Positions 15,580 through 23,667 of a stretch of 64,000 nucleotides of DNA are shown in pieces (the first letter of the stretch is position 1; every line of letters starts with the position of its first letter). The notes under the pieces are model-generated. The model saw only the letters and a list, made by a program, of their open reading frames with translations, was not told where the DNA came from and searched no databases. The stretch comes from Paenibacillus lupini (GTDB lineage: Bacteria; Bacillota; Bacilli; Paenibacillales; Paenibacillaceae). Position numbers and translations under genes: made by a program. The stretch is from assembly GCF_011761355.1 (NCBI RefSeq), contig NZ_JAASRW010000003.1, positions 519,188 through 583,187 on the forward strand, in the 5' to 3' direction.

Positions 15580-16482
15580 ATGAAACAAAATCAGTTAGGC
15601 AGCTCAAAGCTGCTCGTTGGAGAAATTGGTCTAGGCTGCATGTCGCTTGGAACCGATGAACAGAAGGCAACAGCCCTTATTCATGAAGCATTGGAGCGGG
15701 GCGTTAACCTGCTGGATACTTCAGATTTGTATGACAGCGGACTTAATGAAGAGCTGGTAGGCAAAGCGATCAGTGGACAGCGTGATCAGGTTGTGCTAGC
15801 GACGAAGGTTGGCAACCGGAGAATTCCTGGTCAAGAAGGATGGACATGGGATCCGTCGAAACAATATATTTTATCAGCCGTAAAAGAAAGCCTTCGCAGA
15901 CTAGGCACAGACTATATTGATCTGTACCAGCTGCATGGCGGAACGATTGAGGATCCGATCGAGGAGACGATCGAAGCGTTCGAGCAGTTAAAGCAGGAGG
16001 GCGTCATTCGCGAATATGGCATATCGTCGATTCGTCCAAATGTGATTCGTGAATATGCTGCTCGCTCCTCTATGGTCAGCGTGATGAATCCTTATAGCAT
16101 CGTAGACCGACGTGCAGAAGAGACGGTTCTTCCGCTCTTGGAGGAGAAAGGGATTAGCGTTATTGCGCGTGGTCCTGTTGCAAGTGGAGCGCTTGCGGCA
16201 AGCAGACAACCATCCAAAGGTATTTCAGATTATGAGCTGGGCGAGCTGGTTCAGCTCCGTGAACAGCTGCAGCAGTTGACGAGCACAGAGAGAAGTCTCT
16301 CGCAGCTTGCAATCCGCTACTCGCTTAGCCATCCGGTTGTAGCAGTGGCGATTCCGGGAGCCAGCTCCCGTGAACAGCTTCTGCAGAACATTGCTGCAGC
16401 GGAAGCTCCAGCACTAACAGGAGAAGAAGTTCAGCTTATTCGCCGTTTAAGCAAAGCAGGCGTATACAAGGTTCACCGGTAA
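15580..16482 (+). CDS. Aldo/keto reductase
   Basis: A TIM-barrel NADPH-dependent oxidoreductase of 300 aa. The catalytic tetrad is present: Asp46 and Tyr51 in LLDTSDLYDSG, Lys76 in ATKVG and His119 in YQLHGG. The cofactor-binding end (VAIPGASSREQLLQN) is typical of YghZ/YdhF-like members. The substrate is unknown. AAAGGAG precedes the ATG. The following pseudogene lies 35 bases downstream and probably shares the transcript, which ends at the terminator at 17057. Confidence 0.92.
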   Translation: MKQNQLGSSKLLVGEIGLGCMSLGTDEQKATALIHEALERGVNLLDTSDLYDSGLNEELVGKAISGQRDQVVLATKVGNRRIPGQEGWTWDPSKQYILSAVKESLRRLGTDYIDLYQLHGGTIEDPIEETIEAFEQLKQEGVIREYGISSIRPNVIREYAARSSMVSVMNPYSIVDRRAEETVLPLLEEKGISVIARGPVASGALAASRQPSKGISDYELGELVQLREQLQQLTSTERSLSQLAIRYSLSHPVVAVAIPGASSREQLLQNIAAAEAPALTGEEVQLIRRLSKAGVYKVHR

Positions 16483-16517
16483 TACCAAATCCAAGGAGCG
16501 GAGGCTATTCTGCAGAT

Positions 16518-17048
16518 ATGGAAAATGCGAATAAGTACAGGCTTAGCAACCAAGAGATCGGAAAAATTGTACATGAGGCTTTTGGACAGGGCTTTCACTC
16601 GGCAAGTGAGCTTACGGACGGCTGGGCTAATATGGCTTACTCCATCATGCTGGAGGATGGCCGGAAGACCGTTCTCGCTCGGGTAAGTGGGCTTCTGACG
16701 GATGTAAAGGAAGCCTCCTTAGTCCATTGGGATTTGTGGGATGGTAATATATTTGTGAAGGATGGAGCTATCTCCGGCCTTATCGATTTCGAGCGGGCAT
16801 TCTGGGGCGATCCGTTATGTGAATATTATTTTGGCCGGCTTACGCAGGAGTGGTCGAACGCTTTTTACGCTGGATACGGTATTAACGGTCTAACCGAAGC
16901 TGAGCAGAGAAGACGGGTGCTGTATGATTTCTATATGGATCTCATATTCGTGATTGAATGCACCTACCGCAAATATGAGAATCAGGACCATATCAAGTGG
17001 ACGCATGAGAATTTCAAAGAGGGCTTTAAGCGTTTACAGGCCTTATAA
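16518..17048 (+). pseudogene. Aminoglycoside-phosphotransferase-family gene with internal in-frame deletion
   Basis: The 176-aa product begins like an APH-fold kinase (KYRLSNQEIGKIVHEAFGQG, then ELTDGWANMAYSIMLEDGRK, the first strands of the N-lobe). After VLARVSGLLTDVKEAS it jumps directly to the catalytic loop LVHWDLWDGNIFV and metal site GLIDFERAF. In intact relatives about 100 residues separate these segments. The hinge and most of the N-lobe are therefore missing, and the protein is unlikely to be an active kinase although the frame is intact. The junction lies near 16690-16725. Confidence 0.7.
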
Positions 17049-17056
17049 ACTAAAAC

Positions 17057-17094
17057 AAGCTGATGACGGTTTATGGACCGTTATCAGCTTTTTA
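17057..17094 (+). terminator. Intrinsic terminator after the APH-like pseudogene
   Basis: Stem AAGCTGATGACGGT with ACCGTTATCAGCTT (one wobble), loop TTATGG, then TTT. Confidence 0.88.
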
Positions 17095-17102
17095 GTTATG
17101 TG

Positions 17103-17253
17103 GTCTTAACGATGCGTGACATCGTTAAGACGGCAGAAAACACAGGAAAAAGGAGTGAAAGTAGCCAAATCGTTGAGCTTAACGATGTGCCGCATCGTTA
17201 AGAAGGTGAAATCGTATGTGGGAAGAGGTCTTAACGATGTACGACATCGTTAG
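17103..17253. repeat. Three CTTAACGATG palindromes spaced 73 and 52 bp
   Basis: Each copy is CTTAACGATG, a 5-base loop (CGTGA, TGCCG, TACGA), then CATCGTTAAG; the third has lost one A in its right arm. TTAACG begins at 17106, 17179 and 17231. They occupy the 363-bp gap between the APH pseudogene and the first GNAT gene; the remainder of the gap (17254-17411) shows only a G-run and the GNAT leader. Confidence 0.9.
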
Positions 17254-17411
17254 GGTGTACGGAGGAGGGGGGGGGAGATGGTGAAAAAGTAACCTATTCA
17301 GGGATTGGACGGAAACAGCCTTACAGAAAGTAATGGCGATTAACGATAGTTACTTGTAAAATATGGATAACAATCTATGGTAATAGCCACTCCCTATTAG
17401 GAGGAAATCCT

Positions 17412-17888
17412 ATGCATATCCGACGCTTGCAGCAAAATGATCAGCAAGATGTGATCCATATTTTCGAGGAATATCCACTGCAATTCCCATCATTTGTCGT
17501 TGCTAGATATCCTGTAAGGTGGAGGGAGTACTTTACAACTTCCTCATACAAAAGTGAGTATTATATTGCGGAGGAGGATGGCATAGTCTGTGGGCACACA
17601 GGTTTTATCTATAACGATGAGGCTGGCCTCTACGAAATTGTTGGTGTCGTCGTCAAAAATAGCGCTGCCCGAAAGGGTATAGGCCGAGCGCTGATCAGTT
17701 CGATTTGTGATAGATTGAGAGAGCTAAACGAAGAGAAAGTGATTTTGTACACGCTGGGTCATCCGGGGAATGAGGGGACGATCGACTTTTATCGGAATAT
17801 AGGCTTTGATTTAATCAAAGAGGAACAAGACTTTTTTACAGAAGGTTATCATCGGGTTACCTTTATGAAAATATTAAATGGGGGCTGA
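17412..17888 (+). CDS. GNAT-family N-acetyltransferase
   Basis: A 158-aa GNAT fold. Motif A, which binds the acetyl-CoA pyrophosphate, reads VVVKNSAARKGIGRALISSI, preceded by the strand GLYEIVG and followed by VILYTLGHPGNEGTIDFYRN then IGF (motif B). The acceptor is unknown. AGGAGG lies 7 bases before the ATG. A second GNAT gene begins 3 bases after its stop codon, so the two form an operon. Confidence 0.9.
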   Translation: MHIRRLQQNDQQDVIHIFEEYPLQFPSFVVARYPVRWREYFTTSSYKSEYYIAEEDGIVCGHTGFIYNDEAGLYEIVGVVVKNSAARKGIGRALISSICDRLRELNEEKVILYTLGHPGNEGTIDFYRNIGFDLIKEEQDFFTEGYHRVTFMKILNGG

Positions 17889-17891
17889 GGT

Positions 17892-18293
17892 ATGGAACAA
17901 TGGTATAAAAACTACCGTGTTAGCGATGATAAGTCACTGCTCAACATAGAGACTATTGGTGCTTTCTTAGGCCGAAGCTACTGGGCGAATCAAAGGTCGA
18001 TAGAGACGATCGAAAAGTCCATCCAAAACTCGATTTGTTATGGTATTTATCAGGAGGACAAGCAGGTTGGCTTTGCCCGGGTTGTTACGGATTGGGCGAC
18101 AGTTTATTATCTGGCGGATGTGTTTATTGATGAGGAGCATAGAGGACATGGGCTGGGTAAGGAATTGGTTGGACTTATTGTTGGACAGTACGAGGGGATA
18201 ATGGGACTGCTTGGTACTTTAGATGCTCATGGGCTGTATGAGCAATTTGGGTTCAGGAGAAATGCAGATAGATTTATGAATAAAAGGCCTTGA
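17892..18293 (+). CDS. GNAT-family N-acetyltransferase (second of pair)
   Basis: A 133-aa compact GNAT of the YitI/acetyltransf_10-like type. VTDWATVYYLADVFIDEEHR then GHGLGKELVGLIV is the acetyl-CoA loop, and DAHGLYEQFGFRR is the terminal motif. It directly follows the preceding acetyltransferase gene and is not a close paralogue of it. The convergent gene at 18296 ends 2 bases away. Confidence 0.9.
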   Translation: MEQWYKNYRVSDDKSLLNIETIGAFLGRSYWANQRSIETIEKSIQNSICYGIYQEDKQVGFARVVTDWATVYYLADVFIDEEHRGHGLGKELVGLIVGQYEGIMGLLGTLDAHGLYEQFGFRRNADRFMNKRP

Positions 18294-18295
18294 GG

Positions 18296-18772
18296 CTAGA
18301 TACCATGATGTAGAATCATATAGTTCTCTTCTGAATCCATAGCCTTACTGGTTAGTTCAACTAGCTTGTTAATTCTTGTAATAATATCGTTTTTACTAAA
18401 CGTGATAATTTCATACTCTCCGGGAATATCCGGCTCTCCCTCAATTGTAACGTATGGACCAGTTAATGTGATAATATCGGGAGCAACTGTAAATAGGCTT
18501 AACCATGCTTGAGCGATACTATTTAACGTTCTAATACCATCTTCTTTTAGTAAGCTGAGCCCGTGATAATAAAGGCCATATTGTTTCTCGTTGTTAAAAG
18601 GATTGTACGAGCAGACCCACTTCATTGTATCCATAATATACAGAATCAGGTCATCAGGAATATGAACAACCATATCCCGTTTAGCTTCATCTTTAAGCAT
18701 GAGTAAATAGAATAAATCAAATGGGGGTTCATGATCAGTCTTTACTAATATAAAATCATGGATAAGTGCCAT
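18296..18772 (-). CDS. Hypothetical protein
   Basis: A 158-aa soluble, acidic protein with no signal peptide and no motif I recognise. Segments include VHIPDDLILYIMDTMKWVCS and PDIITLTGPYVTIEGEPDIP. GGGGAGG lies 5 bases before the ATG, and the composition resembles a real gene. It stands alone, convergent with the GNAT pair with almost no intergenic space. It could be an immunity-type or stress protein, but nothing here shows that. Confidence 0.7.
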   Translation of the reverse strand: MALIHDFILVKTDHEPPFDLFYLLMLKDEAKRDMVVHIPDDLILYIMDTMKWVCSYNPFNNEKQYGLYYHGLSLLKEDGIRTLNSIAQAWLSLFTVAPDIITLTGPYVTIEGEPDIPGEYEIITFSKNDIITRINKLVELTSKAMDSEENYMILHHGI

Positions 18773-18836
18773 TAGAGCCTCCCCGATAAAATGTTTTATT
18801 TAAATATTCAAGATGAACTTTATTCATCCTCTCTTC

Positions 18837-18871
18837 AAAAAAAGCACGCTCCTCAAACAGGAGCGTGCTTT
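18837..18871 (-). terminator. Terminator of the 18884-20840 gene pair
   Basis: Perfect 13-bp stem (AAAGCACGCTCCT with AGGAGCGTGCTTT, 5-base loop). On the minus strand it is followed by a run of seven T residues, 13 bases after the stop of the aldo/keto reductase gene. Confidence 0.93.
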
Positions 18872-18883
18872 CTTCATCTACCC

Positions 18884-19822
18884 TTATTTCTTATCCGAGC
18901 TCAAATCCAGCCAATCCATCTCTTCTCGGGTCAGCTTGATTCGCGAACCCTCGTCGCAAGAGCGGAGCTCCTCGAGTGATTGGGCGCCGATGAGGGCGCA
19001 GGTTGGGAAGGCTTGGTTAAGCACGTAAGCCAAAGCGATCTGGATCTGCGTGACATTCTTTTGCTCCGCCAGCTGCTTCGCACGTTCATAACGCTCCCAG
19101 TTGTCGTCGCTGTAGAAGACACGGACCAGATCGGCATTGCTGCGATCCTCTGGAGTGAAGCGGCCTGTGAAGAAGCCACGTGCTTGGGAAGACCAGGAGA
19201 ACAGAGGCATTTGGTTCGCTTCATGCCATGCGATGGTCTCTGCATCAGCAGATACGCAGCCTGCCCAGAACGGCTCGTTTGCTTTGGCGAGGCTTAGGTT
19301 AGGGCTGCTGAATGAGAAGCCAACGAGACCTTTTGCCGCTGCATAATCATTCGCCTCTTGAATACGCTGCCAAGTCCAGTTGGAAACGCCAATGGTTTGC
19401 ACAGCACCGGACTTAATATGCTCATTCAGAATTTCAATGACTTCACCAGCAGGCACGTTTGGATCATCGCGGTGAAGGCCGTACATATCGATCGTATCAA
19501 TCTGCAGACGCTCGAGGCTTGTCATCAGGTCGCTGCGAATCGCTTCACGGCTGACACGAGGGCCGTTCTGATCATGATGGGCGCCTTTGGTCAGAATGAC
19601 CCACTGATCGCGGTTGCCGCGTTCCTTCAGATATCGTCCCATTACTACCTCACTTTGCCCGCCGCAATAAATATGGGCAGAGTCCATGCAATTGCCGCCG
19701 ATGGCGAAGTAAGCGTCCAGGTTGGCAGCAGCTTTCTCATAAGAGTCATTGTAGAAATAGTCCGTGCCTTTCATTAAGCGGGATACCGGTTTGTCCAATC
19801 CTTTTAAGTTCAAGAATTCCAT
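18884..19822 (-). CDS. Aldo/keto reductase
   Basis: The 312-aa TIM-barrel reductase has Asp47 and Tyr52 (CMDSAHIYCGG), Lys79 (LTKGAHHD) and His117 (YGLHRDD), all four catalytic residues. It differs from the copy at 15580 in the N-terminal segment and looks like a sugar- or inositol-pathway type, since it sits 19 bases downstream of a Gfo/Idh/MocA dehydrogenase on the same strand. An AGGAGG-like site (AGGAGGCTGAC) precedes the ATG. The two probably act on the same polyol or sugar and are probably controlled by the divergent AraC regulator at 20965. Confidence 0.92.
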   Translation of the reverse strand: MEFLNLKGLDKPVSRLMKGTDYFYNDSYEKAAANLDAYFAIGGNCMDSAHIYCGGQSEVVMGRYLKERGNRDQWVILTKGAHHDQNGPRVSREAIRSDLMTSLERLQIDTIDMYGLHRDDPNVPAGEVIEILNEHIKSGAVQTIGVSNWTWQRIQEANDYAAAKGLVGFSFSSPNLSLAKANEPFWAGCVSADAETIAWHEANQMPLFSWSSQARGFFTGRFTPEDRSNADLVRVFYSDDNWERYERAKQLAEQKNVTQIQIALAYVLNQAFPTCALIGAQSLEELRSCDEGSRIKLTREEMDWLDLSSDKK

Positions 19823-19841
19823 ATCAGTCAGCCTCCTTAGA

Positions 19842-20840
19842 TTATAAAGTTACTCTTGTCCGTTCACGGGCAGATAACAAGCAAGCGTCAATGACTTTCA
19901 TATTGCTAATCGCATCTGACGTCTGGAAGGTAAGTGGAGTTCCATTTGTAATCGAGTGGTACAAAGAATCTGCTTGCGCCGTATATGAGTTGACATACGG
20001 TACTTCAATTTGACGGCGCTCACCGTTAGCAGTCAGATAAATATGGCTGCTTTCTGGCGTAGGTGTTACAAAGGCAGAGGGAACCTCAATGATTCCGTCC
20101 GTACCAAGCACCTCCAGCGGGTTGCGGAAGGCAGCCCACATGCCGCAATCGAACGTAAGGGATACATCTCCCTCAAACTCGACAAGCCCAGAAGCCATCA
20201 TATCCACATCATCATGTTCTGGAGAGAAGAAGGCATTAACGGTAACCGCTTGTGGCTCTTTACCCAGCAGCAGTCGAGCCGCGTTTAGCGGGTAACAGCC
20301 TACATCATAGATCGAGCCGCCGCCCCACTCTTTGCGGAAGCGAACATTTTTAGAATCATTCGGGTTGTTAAAAGTAAACGCACTGCGGATCCCGCGAACC
20401 TCACCAATGGCACCGGATGCAATTAAATCCTTTATCGTTTGGTAACGAGGATGATAGCGGTACATAAAAGCTTCAGACAGAAGAACGCCTGCTTTATCTG
20501 CTGCTTCGGCCATCTCCGCTGCTTCGTGCGCGTTTAAGGCGAGTGGCTTCTCGCATAAAATGTGCTTGCCTGCTTCGGCTGCGCGAATCGCCCACTCCTT
20601 ATGGAGATGATTCGGCAGCGGTATATAAATAACGTCAATGGAGCTGTCGGCCAAAAGCGCCTCGTAGCTGTCATAGGCAGTTGGAATGTTAAGCTCATCA
20701 GCTGTTTGTTTCGCTTTTTCTCCGTCACGGCTTGCGATTGCGGCCGCTTCATTCAACTCAGATAAATGAAGACCTGGAATTACTGCGCGCTTTGCAATTC
20801 CGGCGCATCCCAAGATGCCCCATTTTAACTTTTTGCTCAT
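19842..20840 (-). CDS. Gfo/Idh/MocA-family oxidoreductase
   Basis: A 332-aa NAD(P)-dependent dehydrogenase: Rossmann start KWGILGCAGIAKRAVIPGL, DVIYIPLPNHLH, and the family signature AGKHILCEKPLALN with the catalytic Lys of EKP. The C-terminal beta-sheet domain includes FRKEWGGGSIYDVGCYPLNA. Members oxidise sugars, inositols or sugar acids; substrate not predictable. GAGGGTG precedes the ATG. First gene of a leftward pair with the aldo/keto reductase; the 124-base AT-rich gap to the AraC regulator holds the divergent promoters. Confidence 0.93.
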   Translation of the reverse strand: MSKKLKWGILGCAGIAKRAVIPGLHLSELNEAAAIASRDGEKAKQTADELNIPTAYDSYEALLADSSIDVIYIPLPNHLHKEWAIRAAEAGKHILCEKPLALNAHEAAEMAEAADKAGVLLSEAFMYRYHPRYQTIKDLIASGAIGEVRGIRSAFTFNNPNDSKNVRFRKEWGGGSIYDVGCYPLNAARLLLGKEPQAVTVNAFFSPEHDDVDMMASGLVEFEGDVSLTFDCGMWAAFRNPLEVLGTDGIIEVPSAFVTPTPESSHIYLTANGERRQIEVPYVNSYTAQADSLYHSITNGTPLTFQTSDAISNMKVIDACLLSARERTRVTL

Positions 20841-20964
20841 GCTTCACCCTCGCTTCGTCTAAATGATTTATGACTATATTGCGATTATAGGAGAAGATAA
20901 TTAAAATTAAAATGATATTATTTTGTGTTCCGTTAAAACAATATTGTCATAAGAGGTGTGCGAT

Positions 20965-21804
20965 ATGAAACGCCAAAGCCTGCTGCTCACTCTTCCGAAT
21001 ATGCCTTACTTTTGCTTGCCGGAATCGGTCGGTAATTATCGTAATGACCCGGAGCATAGTGCAGAACGGGAAGCGGGAGCACTTAACAATTTCAATATCC
21101 ATTACTGTGTTTCGGGCAAGGGTTTTGCCGAAATTGACGGAGTTATCCATGAGCTTCGCGCAGGGGAGGCTGTCCTTTATTTCCCCTTGCAGAAGCAGCG
21201 TTATTTCAGCAGCCAAGATGAACCGTGGGATGTACGTTGGTTTCATTTTTACGGGGGGACGGGCTTAAGGGACTATCTCATCGAGCAGGGATTTCACAAA
21301 AGCCCCTTGTGGAAAATTCGCCAGCCTGTAGTCTGGGAGCAGGTTCATGAAGAACTGCTTAACGAAGCGGTGACGTACCGAATGCTGCGGCCCGCACATT
21401 TGTCGATGCTGACTTATATGCTACTGACGATTTTCGTCGAACAGGCGGTTGCCTTGCAAGGAAGCAAGACAGGTACATCGAGCGAACGGATTATGGAGCT
21501 GCTCCCGCTGATGCAGCAGGAGGCGGTGAAGCCTTTTATACTGGAGGAATGGGCAGATATAGTAGGTGTGACGCCTTATTACTTCTGCAAGTTGTTTCGA
21601 AGTGCAACACGCATGACGCCTATGGACTTCATCACCCGCTGCCGCCTGCAGGCAGCGAAGCAGTGGCTGCTCGAGAGAAAGGACGATAATATCGGTCAAA
21701 TTGCAGAGGAAGCGGGGTATCCCAGCGTCAGCTATTTCAACAAGCGGTTTATGGAGCATGAAGGGATGACGCCTACGGCTTACCGAAGACTATATGGGGT
21801 ATAA
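20965..21804 (+). CDS. AraC-family regulator with cupin-type sensor domain
   Basis: The 279-aa protein has an N-terminal AraC ligand-binding cupin (NNFNIHYCVSGKGFAEIDGV, LRAGEAVLYFP, WDVRWFHFYG) and a C-terminal double HTH (LEEWADIVGVTPYYFCKLFR, NIGQIAEEAGYPSVSYFNKR, ending GMTPTAYRRLYG). This is the sugar-responsive activator layout. It is divergent from the dehydrogenase/aldo-keto reductase pair and most likely controls it. ATG 20965, 6 bases after AGAGGTG, is preferred over the in-frame GTG at 20956. Confidence 0.92.
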   Translation: MKRQSLLLTLPNMPYFCLPESVGNYRNDPEHSAEREAGALNNFNIHYCVSGKGFAEIDGVIHELRAGEAVLYFPLQKQRYFSSQDEPWDVRWFHFYGGTGLRDYLIEQGFHKSPLWKIRQPVVWEQVHEELLNEAVTYRMLRPAHLSMLTYMLLTIFVEQAVALQGSKTGTSSERIMELLPLMQQEAVKPFILEEWADIVGVTPYYFCKLFRSATRMTPMDFITRCRLQAAKQWLLERKDDNIGQIAEEAGYPSVSYFNKRFMEHEGMTPTAYRRLYGV

Positions 21805-21805
21805 A

Positions 21806-21841
21806 AAACGCCGGTGACCTTAAGGAGGTTACCGGCGTTTC
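21806..21841. terminator. Bidirectional terminator between convergent genes
   Basis: Stem AAACGCCGGTGACC with GGTTACCGGCGTTT (one wobble), flanked by an A-run on the left and TTT on the right; it serves the AraC gene and the VOC gene. Confidence 0.88.
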
Positions 21842-21844
21842 CTA

Positions 21845-22246
21845 TTAGCCCTGCGGCATTTTACTCTCATCCATGTACAGCAAATTCCAACGGTGCCCGT
21901 CCAGGTCGGCAAAGCCAGCACCATACATCCAGCCTTGGCTTTCTTGAGGTTTGCCAAAGATGGTTCCGCCAGCAAGTTCTACCTTTCGGACAATTTCATC
22001 CACTTCTTCTCTGCTGTCAGCCCCAAGGGAAAACAAGACTTCTGTAAATTGGGAGGTATCCACTACTTTCGCACCTGCAAATTGTTCAATCGCCGCTTCC
22101 GGGAACAGTAATATCGTTGTACTCCCTATGCTAAGCTTTGCTCTTTCATTACCTACGGCTACCGCCTGGAATCCAATCTGATTAAAAAAGGCAGTTGAAT
22201 TCTGAACATCCTTGACCGGCAAGTTAATCCAAATCTCCTGTGGCAT
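21845..22246 (-). CDS. VOC-family (glyoxalase/bleomycin-resistance-like) protein
   Basis: A 133-aa PhnB/VOC-type protein: IWINLPVKDVQNSTAFFNQI then GF, ERAKLSIGSTTILLFPE, and GAGFADLDGHRWNLLYMDES at the end. The last segment (LDGHRWNLLY) is typical of the family's second beta-alpha-beta unit. Function unknown; many members are uncharacterised dioxygenase-like or binding proteins. The frame is open upstream to 22339, but AGGAGGGG lies 7 bases before the ATG at 22246, which also gives the usual length. Confidence 0.9.
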   Translation of the reverse strand: MPQEIWINLPVKDVQNSTAFFNQIGFQAVAVGNERAKLSIGSTTILLFPEAAIEQFAGAKVVDTSQFTEVLFSLGADSREEVDEIVRKVELAGGTIFGKPQESQGWMYGAGFADLDGHRWNLLYMDESKMPQG

Positions 22247-22312
22247 GAACGAACCCCTCCTCTGAAAATGGCATTTCCTTATTCCACTATACCCCAAATG
22301 GACAAGCATTAA

Positions 22313-22424
22313 AAAGAGGTATGACAGCACTAGTGTCATACCTCTTTAGAGTGTCACCACCAGTGAAGCCAAGTGAAGGATGATATATTTCTTAAGTGGT
22401 ATGACATTTTATGTCATACCACTT
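22313..22424. repeat. Two palindromes with shared GGTATGACA arms
   Basis: 22313-22347 is AAAGAGGTATGACA, loop GCACTAG, and the complementary arm. 22394-22424 is AAGTGGTATGACAT, loop TTT, and the complementary arm. The arms share the core TGGTATGACA or AGGTATGACA. They lie in the divergent region between the VOC gene and the zinc-ribbon gene, and neither has a proper T-run. Confidence 0.85.
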
Positions 22425-22466
22425 GTTCTATAATGGGCACATCACATAGAAATGAGGTCATGAATA

Positions 22467-22655
22467 ATGGCGAAAACAAAAAGGGGCCGTGTACTCTGGA
22501 ATCTTCCATCCCGCGGCAGAGGGACTTGTCCCGTATGCAACAGAACGAGAATTAAACTGCTTTACACCCATACGACGTCGGAAGGTAAAGCTTTGAAAGT
22601 ATGTAAGCGATGCATCCCTGCATCACAAGAGAGAGTAGACGCAGCCGTGAAGTAA
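22467..22655 (+). CDS. Small zinc-ribbon protein
   Basis: A 62-aa basic protein with two CXXC knuckles: CPVCNRTRIKLLY (Cys21, Cys24) and VCKRC (Cys46, Cys49), i.e. a classic zinc ribbon. The N-terminus MAKTKRGRVLWNLPSRGRG is rich in Lys/Arg, suggesting nucleic-acid or ribosome contact, but no function is known to me. A GAGGT ribosome site precedes the ATG. A 60-aa overlapping frame (22373-22555) lacks such features. The WYL regulator begins 77 bases downstream on the same strand. Confidence 0.8.
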   Translation: MAKTKRGRVLWNLPSRGRGTCPVCNRTRIKLLYTHTTSEGKALKVCKRCIPASQERVDAAVK

Positions 22656-22732
22656 TACGATACATTCTGGTTGCGGTCTATCTCCAGAAAATGCTGTAAT
22701 AGAAATAAATAGACAAGGGGGGCTGTGAGAGG

Positions 22733-23647
22733 ATGAGCAATATGCATCGCATCGGGTGGTTTGATCAGCAAGTACGTGCAGGTTTTTATCCAAACAGCAG
22801 CCTTCTAGCAAAACAATTCGAAATCTCGAAGCGTCAGGCTGCGAGGGACATTGAATATATGGAAATGTCTCTTCGTGCACCGCTTAAATATGTGGCCAAA
22901 TATCGTGGCTATTGCTATGAGGATGAAGCCTTTGTACTTCCTCATCTATATCTGTCGGAAGAAGAGCAGAAGATTCTGAAGTACCTCGCACTTCGCTATC
23001 GTCACTATAATTATGACAATGCCGAATCAGTTAGGCGTGTAGGGGATTTGCTGAGCAGATTCGAGGCTTCGGAGAACCTCGAAGAGAAAGGCTTTTCCAA
23101 ACTGCCGATCTTTGACGCCAGCCCGCGGGCTATTCAGCATATGGAACTACTCTCAGAGGCCATTACGGACAAAAAGTCGGTTTATGCGCTCTATAAAGAT
23201 GAAGAGGGCGAACGCCAGCTGCATGTCAGTCCAATTCGGTTCGTATCCCGTTATCATGCGGATTATGTGGCGGTACATAGCGAGGCGGAGGTACGCCCAA
23301 TTCTGTTGAGACTGGATGGCATCACGCATCTCTCTATTGCAGGAGCAGCGTTTGGCATTGAGGATCGTGAATCGTTCTCTAAGTTTGAACAAGGCAGCAA
23401 GCCTGCCCGTGCTCCTTATCTGGCGAAGATAAGATTAAGCACTCCGCTTGATGGGAACAGTTGGAGAGGCTTTGCTATACAATCTCGGAATGAGCTTATC
23501 TATACAGTAGCTTTTTATGATACGGACAGCTTTCTGCAGCATCTGCTTGTGACCGAGTGGGAGGAGCTGATCGCTCCGAAGTGGCTCAAGCAAAATCTTC
23601 AAATCAAGTGTGAACAGATCACGAATCGATTTAGAGGAACAGAATAA
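22733..23647 (+). CDS. WYL-domain transcriptional regulator
   Basis: A 304-aa protein with an N-terminal HTH (SSLLAKQFEISKRQAARDIE, about residues 23-42) and a WYL domain around 140-230 (LSEAITDKKSVYALYKDEEG, HVSPIRFVSRYHADYVAVHS). It ends in a WCX-like segment (DTDSFLQHLLVTEWEELIAP). WYL proteins bind nucleic acids or nucleotides and regulate stress, DNA-damage and defence genes. Two paralogous C39/BtrH-like genes start 20 bases after its stop, so all three form one operon. Its N-terminal HTH is the YafY/DeoR-like kind. Confidence 0.88.
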   Translation: MSNMHRIGWFDQQVRAGFYPNSSLLAKQFEISKRQAARDIEYMEMSLRAPLKYVAKYRGYCYEDEAFVLPHLYLSEEEQKILKYLALRYRHYNYDNAESVRRVGDLLSRFEASENLEEKGFSKLPIFDASPRAIQHMELLSEAITDKKSVYALYKDEEGERQLHVSPIRFVSRYHADYVAVHSEAEVRPILLRLDGITHLSIAGAAFGIEDRESFSKFEQGSKPARAPYLAKIRLSTPLDGNSWRGFAIQSRNELIYTVAFYDTDSFLQHLLVTEWEELIAPKWLKQNLQIKCEQITNRFRGTE

Positions 23648-23667
23648 TTTAGTCAGGAGGATGGACC

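Noticed and set aside
22373..22555. 60-aa frame overlapping the zinc-ribbon gene
   Set aside because: It starts near the repeats, lacks a ribosome site and overlaps the better-supported 62-aa zinc-ribbon frame.
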